NCBI RefSeq assembly: GCF_023715415.1
Contig: NZ_JAMBOB010000005.1
Coordinates: 186,001-250,000, forward strand
Direction of reading: 5' to 3'
DNA from: Neobacillus niacini
Lineage (GTDB): Bacteria; Bacillota; Bacilli; Bacillales; Cytobacillaceae
DNA length: 64,000 bases
This document shows positions 1-8,122 of the stretch, piece after piece. The translations under genes and the position numbers were made by a program. Position 1 is the stretch's first letter. Every line of letters begins with the position of its first letter. Under the pieces are notes generated by a model, which did no database searches, was not told the origin of the DNA, and saw nothing but the letters and a program-made list of their open reading frames with translations.

Positions 1-431
1 TGTACTTTAAGAGTGTTATTTTAATCAAATCATTCATTATAAATGAAAATTGTAAAAATGGGCAAATTAATACCTTTTTTTGTTCCATTCAGTTAAATCG
101 GCGTTAGTATTATTAAGTATTTAGTAACTGATAATTATTTGACGAACGAATACCTTCGCATTTGTCTTTGCAAAAATGAACACCCTATGTGTTCCTTTTT
201 GCAATTCAAGGCTATGCGTCGTAATGGATTCATTATTATGAGTTGGGAACGGGCAGTCGAAAATCCTCGCACAAGTTTGTGAGATAAGATGTGTTTTGAT
301 CCAACGTGTTCATGTTTCGTTTGGTGAGACATCAAATGAGATAATCGCAGTAAGAGGTCTGCAAATTGTCGCAACGTCATTTTAGACTTTGGAAATGAAA
401 CAAAAATACACCTAAACAGGAGGAAAAGAAA
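1..431. other. No gene recognised at the left edge
   Basis: No convincing coding region is visible in the first 431 bases. Short open frames exist but have neither a ribosome binding site nor recognisable content. The one clear structure is an imperfect hairpin at 168-204: arms TTGCAAAAATGAACAC and GTGTTCCTTTTTGCAA around the loop CCTAT, 15 of 16 pairs. Its function is unknown. The element described further right extends beyond this edge. Confidence 0.5.
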
Positions 432-569
432 ATGGGAATTATCAAGTAAATTGAGTTTGAAGAAGCGAAAGAACTCTGTATTTCGGAGGTTGGAAATCTT
501 TTGCTTAAAATTAGTATTTTAGAATTCAGGGAAAAACGATTAAAAAGAATGCGAGAAACAAAAGAATGA
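432..569 (+). pseudogene. Small ORF interrupted by TAA at codon 6
   Basis: A strong ribosome binding site (AGGAGG at 418-423) precedes an ATG at 432. The frame gives MGIIK, then TAA (447-449), then stays open for 39 more charged codons ending KRMRETKE before TGA at 567-569. A single C-to-T change (CAA to TAA) would explain the stop. The end overlaps the next small ORF as ATGA, which is typical of translationally coupled genes. I do not recognise the product. It may be a decayed gene or a very short leader peptide. Confidence 0.35.
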
Positions 570-796
570 AATCAAACTTATAACTCCGAGGTCCGTATGG
601 ATACTCCTTGCTTCACGAAATTTGTGTAAGAAAACGATTTCTATTGAGTTATAGGAATGAGAGTAATGAATATAAGTTGATTGGTAACACGCAGCGTTTA
701 TCATTTTTTTTAAAAATTGATAAAGGATGGGTGCTTTTTGCATCTGGTAGCATGATTCCGATGGTTTTTTATGTACATTCATCAGAATGCACATAA
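566..796 (+). pseudogene. Second small ORF with TAA at codon 6
   Basis: The ATG at 566 overlaps the stop of the preceding small ORF. The frame gives MKSNL, then TAA (581-583), then remains open to the stop ending at 796. The downstream part reads like protein (for example LLHEICVRKRFLLSYRNE and LSFFLKIDKGWVLF). It has no start of its own with a good ribosome binding site; TTG at 608 is the only candidate. The same lesion at the same codon as its neighbour is curious. The product is unknown. This could be one broken gene of about 76 codons. Confidence 0.3.
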
Positions 797-860
797 AAAA
801 TCAATCGGATTAGATGGCAGTAACGCTCTTAAGATCTCTCGGCTTGACCTAGAAACGACG

Positions 861-1168
861 TTGCAAAGCCTTCCACTGAACGTGGAAGGCTTTGCAATCG
901 TTGGTGTGACGGGCAAACGAACAGCTCTCAACCTAAAATTAGCGATTTCTGCTAATTTCTAGGTTGAGAGCTTGTTTCCACAGGAGAACGAGAAAAAAAT
1001 TGCTATTTTTGAGCCTGAACGGCGAAAAAATCAATTTTTTTTGGAAGTTTGGAGGTGGGGACAAAAGCTCTCGGTTGATGCAACGGACCGAACCGTTGCG
1101 CCATGCGGCGAGCAGCTTTTGAACTTTGAATTTGAAATAAAATGACTAATTTATTCAAATTTCAAGTT
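861..1168. repeat. Cluster of four inverted repeats upstream of a tyrosine recombinase
   Basis: Four consecutive palindromic structures are visible. (1) A perfect 16-bp stem, TTGCAAAGCCTTCCAC at 861-876 and its complement at 882-897, with a 5-base loop. (2) A 21-bp stem with one bulge, 923-943 and 951-972. (3) A two-tier structure at 1062-1121: a 12-bp outer stem (CAAAAGCT-CTCG with CGAGCAGCTTTTG) around a perfect inner hairpin GCAACGG/CCGTTGC at 1080-1099. (4) A near-perfect 15-bp repeat, 1122-1136 with 1154-1168. None is followed by a clear T tract. They may form a recombination, transfer or replication site for the recombinase encoded next to them; this is inference. Confidence 0.6.
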
Positions 1169-1202
1169 TTTCAATTATCATGTGAGTGGGGAGGTGGAGA
1201 GG

Positions 1203-1352
1203 TTGAAAAATAAGGGGAAACAGCAAAATTCAAAAAACATAAGTTTAAAAAACCAGTCTGAAAAGGAAAAGATCAGAGAATCAAAGAAAATCTTCAAAAA
1301 AGAAGTTACAACCGTAAACAAAAGACTCCATCTTGGGCAAGACTCAAAATAA
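1203..1352 (+). CDS. Short ORF, probably the N-terminus of the downstream recombinase
   Basis: A TTG at 1203 has a good ribosome binding site (GGGAGGTGG at 1189-1197). It opens a very basic 49-codon frame beginning MKNKGKQQNSKN and ending at TAA 1350-1352. The recombinase frame that follows is open upstream of its first ATG, back to 1259, and reads PSWARLKIRDEDGWTQEM just before it. The two frames overlap and differ by one base. A one-base slip in the A6 tract at 1296-1301 would join them into one protein of about 524 residues. The most likely explanations are an indel, programmed slippage or a sequencing error. Confidence 0.5.
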   Translation: MKNKGKQQNSKNISLKNQSEKEKIRESKKIFKKEVTTVNKRLHLGQDSK

Positions 1353-1378
1353 GAGATGAAGATGGATGGACGCAGGAA

Positions 1379-2776
1379 ATGCGAAATAAATTTTACAAAT
1401 TAAATGCCGAATTCACTCGGTTAATTTTAAAAAATGATATGACAGTGATTGAAAATCGCCCAAAACACGTAGATGGAACACCGATGACAAAAAGCGAAAT
1501 AAAAGAAAAAAACAATTACGCTTCAGGGATTTGGAGTGACTCAAATGTCAATAAAGCCCGTGAGATGGCTTCTGCTTTTTCTCGTTTCATCATCAAAAAA
1601 GATAAAGAGAAAACAGAAAGTGGTTTTTTTGAAAAAACAAAAGGAGCGAAGCCTGTCGAACGTATCGGACATATTAATCAGCACCATCTAAAAGAATTTG
1701 TTGAACATAAGAAAGCGACAGTTGCAGCGTCGAGTGCGAGGGAGTATGTGACAAAACTTCAAAAAGTATTCGAAAGCACCGTAGAAGGTGGAATTAAAAG
1801 TCATGTAGCACTCATGAGACAATGCAGAGGAGGAAGTAAAATCGTCGACAGCATTCCAAACAGAAGCAAGGAGACCGCCGTCCGAAGTGTAGGGAAAACG
1901 GACGGAAAAAAGGGATATTCGCTGAAACAAGCTAGAGAATTGTATGAGGCAGTTGACGATCCTATGGTGAAATTGGCAATCAGCACGTATACATACGTTG
2001 GACAGCGAATAGGTACGGTTGAACATATGACCTGGAGCGATGTAGTGGATGAAGAAGGGAAAATCAAAGATGAAATGACTTTCATGCACGATGGACAAAT
2101 GAAAGCAGGAAGAAAACAAAAAGCAGAAGTGAATGCAGCAAAATCAGAATTGGAAAAAATCTATAAAGAAGGCGAATTTTCACCAGATGACATGATATTT
2201 GGCAATGTTTCACATGACAAAATAGAAAAAATCATCAAAAATGCGTGTGAAGAAACGGGAATCGATTGGAAAGGAATCCATGCTTTTCGTTCTGCAACCT
2301 ATGAATATTACGACACAGAAAAAATCCCTGAAATGACCAAAAATATGTCGATGAATGATAAAAAAGAATGGATTGCAACTGAAATAATGAAACTGGCAGA
2401 TATTGAAGTTCAGGATAAGAACGGTAATTGGCATAAACCTCATAATAAACCGATAAAAAAAACAGAACCGCAGTACGAACTTAAACGTAATGCTGACGGA
2501 AGTCTTGCACTGGATACACTGGGAAGAACCATCACGGTTCGAAAAATGAAGGAAGTGAAGAATAAAAAAACAGGAAAAATAAGAAAAGTTCCTGATGATA
2601 AAAAGTTTTTTGATGAAAAAGGGCAACCTGTAATGGTGCCAAAATACCAATTCGAAAAATTAAAAAAAGCCCAGTGGCGGACATTGAAAGAATTGTATGT
2701 AGCACAGCAGTTGTCTCACAATCGCCGAGACGCGAACAAACCATATAAAAACCACAAAGAAGGAAAAGAGGATTGA
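1379..2776 (+). CDS. Tyrosine recombinase with a large insertion in its catalytic domain
   Basis: This 465-residue frame has the catalytic residues of a tyrosine recombinase. They are Arg210 in GQRIGTVEHMTW, the His-x-x-Arg box at 301-304 (HAFR), a second His at 447 (QLSHNRRD) and a candidate nucleophile Tyr456 (NKPY). Such enzymes cut and rejoin DNA at specific sites. The gap between the HxxR box and the second His is about 143 residues, whereas the family usually has some 20-25. The inserted segment (about 312-440) is basic. The N-terminus (about 60-160) is helical and could be the core-binding domain. The ATG at 1379 has no good ribosome binding site, and the frame is open upstream, so the real start is probably the TTG at 1203. 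It could be an integrase, a resolvase or a divergent phage-type protein. Confidence 0.65.
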   Translation: MRNKFYKLNAEFTRLILKNDMTVIENRPKHVDGTPMTKSEIKEKNNYASGIWSDSNVNKAREMASAFSRFIIKKDKEKTESGFFEKTKGAKPVERIGHINQHHLKEFVEHKKATVAASSAREYVTKLQKVFESTVEGGIKSHVALMRQCRGGSKIVDSIPNRSKETAVRSVGKTDGKKGYSLKQARELYEAVDDPMVKLAISTYTYVGQRIGTVEHMTWSDVVDEEGKIKDEMTFMHDGQMKAGRKQKAEVNAAKSELEKIYKEGEFSPDDMIFGNVSHDKIEKIIKNACEETGIDWKGIHAFRSATYEYYDTEKIPEMTKNMSMNDKKEWIATEIMKLADIEVQDKNGNWHKPHNKPIKKTEPQYELKRNADGSLALDTLGRTITVRKMKEVKNKKTGKIRKVPDDKKFFDEKGQPVMVPKYQFEKLKKAQWRTLKELYVAQQLSHNRRDANKPYKNHKEGKED

Positions 2777-2813
2777 GGGCGAACTCCAATCCTCCTTTCT
2801 TAGCTTTTTTTTT
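2768..2813 (+). terminator. Intrinsic terminator after the recombinase
   Basis: A perfect 8-bp stem, GAGGATTG (2768-2775) with CAATCCTC (2787-2794), overlaps the stop codon and is followed by a T-rich tract ending in eight Ts. The remaining bases up to the next gene at 3071 contain nothing else that I can identify. Confidence 0.6.
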
Positions 2814-3070
2814 GAAAGTGTTTATTAATGAGGTAATAAAAAAACAAAAAATCTAGGAAGATCCTGGAAATATGATTGCTTAAGATGACATAGGAATGTA
2901 TGATTTATCCAAGAATTATATTCGTTATTATTATCAGTAAATCTTAGTTTCATTTTCTTAAGGAGATATTGTTGATACGTACTCAAGCAATTAAGCAACA
3001 TCTAACTTGCTATGATTTTAAATAGTAAATAGATGTAGATATATCAAACTAGAAGTGAAAGGATGAAAAA

Positions 3071-4381
3071 ATGGATTACTTATATATTGATGAAAAAGGG
3101 CCGCAAGAAACAATTAGGATGACGAATCCCTATGATGAAAGGAAAAAAATTAAATTAGGAAATGACAACATGCATGTTTATGTTGCTGACTTAATTAAGA
3201 TAGATGAGGAAAGCCTCCATGAAATTGAAGAGAAGTATAAATTGTTAGAAAAAGAATACATGTCTTCTAGAAATTTTCCTGACAATGAAGAATTAAAAGG
3301 AAAATATATTTTGGGAAAAAATTTTAAGTATGGTATTGCTAGTCTTAAGGGTCGTGAACTAGATTTTTATATTTCCCTATTTGACTTACTACTTGAAAAT
3401 CACGTTGATAATTTATTATTTTCAATAAATAAAATGTCTCTAGTTGCAGATAAGAGATTGACAAGTTGGATCCTTAAATTAGAAGAAAAAAGATTTATAG
3501 AATCGGCACGGCTCTTAAAATATTCTCTTGTAAAATATATGGAGATTGAAGCTAGTTATAGTGTAATACAATCTTTTTTTGATTCGAATAAGGGAAATAG
3601 AGAAGTTCTTACAGAAATTCAAAAAGATATGGCGGCTTTTGTTGAGAAGAACAAGGATATTAAGAGAATGAATGTCCAAATAAAGGAATATAAGAAGTTA
3701 ATTCAAACGATTAGAAATACAAAGCATTTAATTCAGAACACTCCTTTTGATGAAGTCACATTTGATTGGAACAAAGTGTCATTTGATATTGACTTGTGGA
3801 TTACAGAAATGAGTCTTGCAAATAAATTTAATGTGCAATCGTCAGAACTGATTCTTGATGAAGGGATTCCATTAGAACCGTTCAAGAAATTAAATTTTCA
3901 ATCAATAAAATTAGATGAAGATTCTAAAAATCATGTTGGACTTCGAATTTCTGATGTTTTGGTCGTAATTTCAGGAAAATATATTTCAAAATTAGCAATT
4001 GAACACAGGTATGATAAAAGTAATCCAGAAAAAAGAAAACTTTTGCCTAATGATTGGTTTCAATTAGATGAAAAACAATTTGATTTATTGAAAAAGATGA
4101 AGAAGTATTTTTTCCCTAATGATTCAACCTTTTGTTTTATAATTGATACATATTTTGATGATGCACTTCTCTTTGAAACCTATTTTAGGTATATAGGTTC
4201 TTATGAGTCTTTTAATGATTACAAAAAACATTTGGAAACACATGCAAAAAAATATTTTGAATTATTATTTAGGAATCTTAATTCTAAATGGATTACAGCA
4301 ATAGAAAACGAAAGAGGAATAAGAAAGGTAAATGAGAGCATGATTGCGGGTATTGAAGCTGGAATTATCCGTCCTATATGA
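3071..4381 (+). CDS. DUF3800-like protein
   Basis: The 436-residue protein begins MDYLYIDEKGPQETIRM, which resembles the N-terminal YIDES-G strand of DUF3800 proteins. A later segment, GLRISDVLVVISGKYISKL (about 293-311), resembles their conserved acidic L-x-x-aD motif. Members of this family are thought to have an RNase H-like fold and are common on phages and in defence islands, but their reaction is not established. Residues about 185-225 look coiled-coil. A ribosome binding site (AAAGGATG) lies before the ATG. The gene stands alone between two terminators. Assignment rests on motif memory, so an unrelated hypothetical protein remains possible. Confidence 0.5.
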   Translation: MDYLYIDEKGPQETIRMTNPYDERKKIKLGNDNMHVYVADLIKIDEESLHEIEEKYKLLEKEYMSSRNFPDNEELKGKYILGKNFKYGIASLKGRELDFYISLFDLLLENHVDNLLFSINKMSLVADKRLTSWILKLEEKRFIESARLLKYSLVKYMEIEASYSVIQSFFDSNKGNREVLTEIQKDMAAFVEKNKDIKRMNVQIKEYKKLIQTIRNTKHLIQNTPFDEVTFDWNKVSFDIDLWITEMSLANKFNVQSSELILDEGIPLEPFKKLNFQSIKLDEDSKNHVGLRISDVLVVISGKYISKLAIEHRYDKSNPEKRKLLPNDWFQLDEKQFDLLKKMKKYFFPNDSTFCFIIDTYFDDALLFETYFRYIGSYESFNDYKKHLETHAKKYFELLFRNLNSKWITAIENERGIRKVNESMIAGIEAGIIRPI

Positions 4382-4474
4382 TCAACTTATGCAGTATAAA
4401 GTACAGGAATATAACAAAAGCAGGGCTACTTCGAATTCCTTCATTTGTACCATGGTATGCATAATTAATAAAAT

Positions 4475-4497
4475 CGCCAAAAAGGCGTTTTTTATTT
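4475..4497 (+). terminator. Short intrinsic terminator
   Basis: CGCC (4475-4478), a five-A loop and GGCG (4484-4487) are followed by six Ts. A near copy of this hairpin (CGCC-TTATA-GGCG plus Ts) lies at the equivalent place upstream of the decayed yolD-like copy at 15.2 kb. Confidence 0.5.
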
Positions 4498-4508
4498 TGA
4501 TAAAAAAA

Positions 4509-4530
4509 GGAACACCTGTTCCTGTATAAT
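4509..4530 (+). promoter_or_regulatory. SOS (LexA/DinR) box over the promoter of the yolD-like gene
   Basis: GGAACACCTGTTCC at 4509-4522 contains GAAC-N4-GTTC, the core of the Bacillus LexA consensus CGAACRNRYGTTYC. It ends two bases before a perfect -10 element TATAAT at 4525-4530. Binding there would block the promoter. YolD-family genes are known LexA targets in Bacillus subtilis, so site and gene fit together. Confidence 0.65.
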
Positions 4531-4551
4531 GTAAATAAAGGAGGAATATTA

Positions 4552-4890
4552 ATGTCAATTCGTGATAGAGGGAAAATAAAATGGAGAGCCGCTTCTTTTT
4601 TATCGTTAGCATTCGAAATGCAGCGTGAAATGTTTAAAGATCAAGAGCGACAGATTAAGCCCATTATAGATGAAAATGAGGCTGAAAAGTTTGATCAGGA
4701 CATTGCTCTTGCAATGGAATTTACCCTTGAGATAATGCTGACCTTATGGGAAAAGGGTTTTACAAAAGAAATATATGGCCGCATTCATAATTTAGCCCCG
4801 ATTAATCATCAACTTCATGTGGAGATAGAGCCAAGAGTATACGAGAAAATAAGTTTCGAGGATGTTATCGGTGTGGTGGTAGTTGATTAG
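4552..4890 (+). CDS. YolD-like family protein, SOS-regulated
   Basis: The 112-residue protein begins MSIRDRGKIKW, the signature opening of the YolD family, and has the family's usual length and C-terminal strand pattern (NHQLHVEIEPRVYEKISFEDVIGVVVV). YolD-like proteins are usually encoded just before Y-family DNA polymerases (UvrX, YqjW) and are induced by DNA damage; their molecular role is unclear. No polymerase gene follows here, so this is an orphan. A strong ribosome binding site (GGAGG at 4540-4544) precedes the ATG. A degenerate second copy lies at 15.2-15.6 kb. Confidence 0.75.
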   Translation: MSIRDRGKIKWRAASFLSLAFEMQREMFKDQERQIKPIIDENEAEKFDQDIALAMEFTLEIMLTLWEKGFTKEIYGRIHNLAPINHQLHVEIEPRVYEKISFEDVIGVVVVD

Positions 4891-4920
4891 GGTAAAATGA
4901 TAATAATGTTTTTTATAGTA

Positions 4921-4955
4921 TTTAAACCTCCTTCCATATGGAGAGGCGGTTTAAA
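4921..4955 (+). terminator. Hairpin after the yolD-like gene
   Basis: TTTAAACC (4921-4928) pairs perfectly with GGTTTAAA (4948-4955), with a partly paired interior. There is no T tract after it, so termination is plausible but not certain. No other feature is seen up to 5137. Confidence 0.35.
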
Positions 4956-5137
4956 GTTAATACTCAAAATGAGGCTAGGTCATTTTCACTTGATTTAATA
5001 ATTCAAGTCAGAAGTCTACAATATGGTATTTTACGCTGATATTATTTTTTTCTAATTATTGTTTTTAAAATAAAACTAAAGTATTAATCAATTATCAGAG
5101 ATTAGGAAAATTACTTTGGAACAAAGGGTGAAGAAAA

Positions 5138-5605
5138 ATGGACATGGTTGAAGTATTTGAGGAACTTGTCATAAAAGCAGAACAACAAAAATTGATGCAA
5201 ACCTTAGAGAAGTTGAGAGTGGATGAACCAATTCGGAGGAAATTTAGAGAATTGGCAGATGTTTCTACGAGGTTAAGAAGACTAAATGAAATTTTAAAAG
5301 AAAGTATTAGTATGGATAAAGAAAGTAGGAAAAAATGGGTTTCAAAAAGGGATGGACTTAGGGAAAGATCTGATAAATTGTATTCCGAAATAGAAGAAGA
5401 AGGGTTTGAACATTGGTGGGTAACAATTATTGTTAATAATGAAGCGGAAAAATTAGATGAATTTATGGATAAAGCAAGGGAAAGTGCATATAAGGAACAT
5501 TTTGGGGAAATCAGTATTAAGGATATCGAAATATTGGACAATCGTTGGGGGCTCGTTGAAAAACAATTAAACCAAGCAAAAGTTAATTATATTGAAGGTA
5601 AATAA
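5138..5605 (+). CDS. Hypothetical helical protein
   Basis: The 155-residue product is highly charged and almost entirely helix-forming, with a likely coiled coil over residues 10-90. It has one aromatic patch (HWWVTIIVNN, about 89-98). It has no signal peptide or membrane segment. The ribosome binding site is AAAGGGTG, 12 bases before the ATG. I do not recognise the family. It lies alone between the yolD-like gene and a MerR-like gene, which gives no strong functional hint. Confidence 0.6.
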   Translation: MDMVEVFEELVIKAEQQKLMQTLEKLRVDEPIRRKFRELADVSTRLRRLNEILKESISMDKESRKKWVSKRDGLRERSDKLYSEIEEEGFEHWWVTIIVNNEAEKLDEFMDKARESAYKEHFGEISIKDIEILDNRWGLVEKQLNQAKVNYIEGK

Positions 5606-5975
5606 CCTGCCTCTTAAAGGTATAGAAAATTTGGCGTATTTTTTTTTGAACAGCAATTGGGATATAACAACCTATTTGCAACTCCTGAAAATGTACTGAT
5701 AAGACTAGGTAAAATCGAGATAAATCTTTTAAGAAATGAAATCTCGAAGGGAATCCGAACAAGAAAAGAAGTGATTTCACTTCTTTTTTATTTGGACAAC
5801 TTGTTGTCTAGGATTTTGGGGTGCGATTTAAGATAGCGACACGAATCAGTTTTGAAAACATCGATATAGCAACGTTTTGGGTGGTATATTCAAAAGTAGT
5901 TTATTAGATATGAATATCGGATATAGAAGGATTTTGTAACAGATATAGAATTACATAAGCAAGAGGTGGGGGGAC
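5606..5975. other. Intergenic region with a possible gene remnant
   Basis: No complete gene is visible. The + strand frame from 5618 to 5836 is open for 72 codons with protein-like content (FEQQLGYNNLFATPENVLI) but lacks a good start. A terminator-like hairpin lies inside it: AAAAGAAGTGA at 5764-5774 with its complement at 5777-5787, then Ts. The frame is therefore probably a fragment or chance. A palindrome GGACAACTTGTTGTCT lies near 5794-5809. Confidence 0.35.
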
Positions 5976-6650
5976 GTGGAAAATAATGAGTTGATAGAAA
6001 CAAGTGAAAAAGCATTTACCACCAAAGATGTAGCAATGATGGCTGATTTTTCAGAGCCGACGGTGAAAAAATATGCCCAGGCACTTGAAGTGCAAGGGTA
6101 CCAATTTGCCAAAAGCAAACGTGGAAAAATAGAGGTTAGGATGTTTGTGGAACGGGATATTTTATATCTTAGAAAAATGTTCGAAATGAGCAAAAAAACC
6201 AATGCTGATGTAAAGAGTTTAGCACAAATGGTGATGGTGGACGTAGGGAACAAAAAAAAGATACAGACTGTAACTGATACGGAGTTAACTCCTGCTCAAA
6301 TAGATTTTGAACGATACGAAAACCGATTTCAGGAGATTGAAAATACACTTAAGTCGTTGAAGAAAATCGATACACTTCAAACCGAATTAAAAACCGTACA
6401 GGAACAAAATGACCTGCTGAAAAAAATGAATGTTGAAATGGGTAAAACGGCCGCACAAAAACTGGCGCAGCATGATCATGAAGTAAATAAATTAAATAAT
6501 GAATTACAAGAATTAAAAAAATTCATCTTTCAAATAACATTGGATCAAAGGAAAAGTAACACAGAATTAAAGAAAGGGATTCAAAAAATATTGGAACAAA
6601 CTGGGGAAAAGATAAAAAGGAAAAAAGGCATTTTCGGTTGGTTCAAATAA
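5976..6650 (+). CDS. MerR-like HTH and coiled-coil protein, DUF3967-like
   Basis: The 224-residue protein starts at GTG 5976 behind a strong ribosome binding site (GAGGTGGGGGG). Residues about 13-70 form a MerR-like winged helix (FTTKDVAMMADFSEPTVKKYAQALE). Residues about 105-190 form a long coiled coil, and the tail is basic (KRKKGIFGWFK). This layout matches DUF3967-type proteins found on Bacillus plasmids and is shared in outline with the chromosome-anchoring protein RacA. A role in plasmid or element segregation, or in copy-number control, is plausible but inferred. The iteron region at 19 kb supports a plasmid-like ancestry. Confidence 0.6.
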   Translation: MENNELIETSEKAFTTKDVAMMADFSEPTVKKYAQALEVQGYQFAKSKRGKIEVRMFVERDILYLRKMFEMSKKTNADVKSLAQMVMVDVGNKKKIQTVTDTELTPAQIDFERYENRFQEIENTLKSLKKIDTLQTELKTVQEQNDLLKKMNVEMGKTAAQKLAQHDHEVNKLNNELQELKKFIFQITLDQRKSNTELKKGIQKILEQTGEKIKRKKGIFGWFK

Positions 6651-6733
6651 TATTCTTCTATGTTCTATTTGGGTCAGGAATATTTACATACCTTTCACTT
6701 GTTAAATACAAAATACAATCGGGAGGTGTTTTT

Positions 6734-7000
6734 TTGCTAGTAAAGTTTAGAGAAAAGGAAAATCATTTTATTTTCTTTGAAAAAGAATACCATGATATTT
6801 TACCAATACTTGAGATGGTTAAGCAAAAAGCCACAATCAGTTTATTCCTTGATCCAAAAGGGGACGAAAGGGTTATGGGAAGGTTTTATGATTATGAATA
6901 CACAATTGAAATTAACACTGGAAAAGTAAAGGAAAGTTTATTGGTTATTCTTGATTGTTATGAAACAGAACTTAATTTGAATTATTTTAAGCGGGTTTAA
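6734..7000 (+). CDS. Hypothetical small protein
   Basis: I place the start at TTG 6734, which has GGGAGGTG at 6721-6728 correctly spaced before it. A longer frame from ATG 6638 overlaps the previous gene and lacks a ribosome binding site. The resulting 88-residue soluble protein (LLVKFREKENHFIFFEKEY) is rich in beta-strand residues. I do not recognise it. It follows the MerR-like gene by 83 bases on the same strand and may be co-transcribed with it. Confidence 0.55.
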   Translation: MLVKFREKENHFIFFEKEYHDILPILEMVKQKATISLFLDPKGDERVMGRFYDYEYTIEINTGKVKESLLVILDCYETELNLNYFKRV

Positions 7001-7003
7001 CAA

Positions 7004-7031
7004 GGGGTTGCTGATCCGCAACTCTTTTTTT
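7004..7031 (+). terminator. Intrinsic terminator
   Basis: GGGTTGC (7005-7011) pairs with GCAACTC (7018-7024) with one G-T pair, followed by seven Ts. It closes the two-gene unit that starts at 5976. Confidence 0.6.
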
Positions 7032-7174
7032 ATTAAGGCAAATGGGATATTAATATACAGTATGATTTTTGACCGTATCCATCGTAAATAATGAAACAAA
7101 AACAGCCACTTTTCTAACTTCGCTTACTCATTATATTCAGTAAGTAAATATAGTTTTCAACGTAAACAACGATA

Positions 7175-7279
7175 GGACTTTACTTGGAGAAGTGGGTATG
7201 ATAGGCTCGTTTGCCTGATGAAACAACTGCTTCAGCCTTTCAAGACAAATCGTACTCACAGAGGCTCCAAGTCAAGTCC
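7175..7279. repeat. Structured 105-base element with nested stems
   Basis: GGACTTTACTTGGAG (7175-7189) pairs with CTCCAAGTCAAGTCC (7265-7279) with one mismatch. Just inside, GTGGGTATGAT pairs with ATCGTACTCAC using G-T pairs, and smaller hairpins (AGGC-TCGTTT-GCCT) fill the centre. The overall form is a multi-branched RNA-like fold or a miniature mobile element. I see no T tract and no gene directly controlled by it. The rest of 7032-7460 contains nothing identifiable. Confidence 0.5.
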
Positions 7280-7460
7280 TTAAACGCCCATTCTACAATT
7301 ACATATAAACAATGATAAAAGGTGCATCATATCAATATTTTGTTGCTGATACTGTATATATTTTCCTGTTAGTTTAAGTGAATTCCTTCACAAAATGATG
7401 TGAAAAAGCACTAGATACAATGCTTTATTTATTCAGTAATCCACTCAATTTGCTTATTTG

Positions 7461-7928
7461 TTAATAGCGTTTTTTAATATGACTAAAATCATTAATATTT
7501 TGAAAGCTGTATAGAAGTAATCCTCTTAGAAGGTCGATTGCAAAGTATTGAAATTTTGTTAATTTTACTAAGGAAAATATTTTATAGCGTTTTACTAGAT
7601 TTATACCACCTAGGTAGATAAAACAAATGTGAAGAATCATATTAGAAATTAAATATAATGGAAATTTACCATAAGTCATTTTTAACATCCAAAGACTTGT
7701 AACAAAGTAAGGACCAAAATTAAAAAAATTCATGCTATCAAAGGGAGGTATTCCTTTATAAAATCGCCACCATTTTTTATTTTCACCAAATATATCTATT
7801 GCTTTTGTGAATGTACAAATAAATATTGCTGCTGGAAGATATTTTTTAAATGAATTTCGACCTAATAATGGTACTGTTAGCCAAGGAAGAATTAGCAAAG
7901 CTGTATAAAATAATTTTGAGTTTTTCAT
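7461..7928 (-). CDS. Small membrane protein, family A
   Basis: This 155-residue protein has four or five hydrophobic segments and no signal cleavage site. It is clearly paralogous to the product of 8684-9157 and to the broken copy at 9503. Shared features are an N-terminal LPWLTVPLLG-type helix, a KK(Y/F)LPA segment, a KWW-x-FY motif near residue 60, and FNFGPYFV-x-SLWMLK near residue 75. The family seems common in bacilli but I know no function for it. A ribosome binding site (GAGGTGG on the minus strand) precedes the ATG. Confidence 0.6.
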   Translation of the reverse strand: MKNSKLFYTALLILPWLTVPLLGRNSFKKYLPAAIFICTFTKAIDIFGENKKWWRFYKGIPPFDSMNFFNFGPYFVTSLWMLKMTYGKFPLYLISNMILHICFIYLGGINLVKRYKIFSLVKLTKFQYFAIDLLRGLLLYSFQNINDFSHIKKRY

Positions 7929-8122
7929 TTTACCACCTCAAATTTTATGATATGTATTTTTATAACAACTAATCCAAATGGTAGAAAAAACTTTTATTTT
8001 ACAAATCGGCTTTCGTTAGTTCAATAAAAAAAGCTGCCTTTATTCAGCAGTTAGATATTGAAAATATATTTCGCAATTCAATCTATACATAAATACCTAT
8101 TTGTAGGATAAACTTCTGATTA

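Noticed and set aside
771..962. 63-codon open frame through the first hairpins
   Set aside because: It runs through both arms of perfect inverted repeats, so its content is dictated by the palindromes.
1688..2119. Long minus-strand frames opposite the recombinase
   Set aside because: They are antisense shadows of the coding strand with phenylalanine/serine-rich content typical of the complement of lysine-rich genes.
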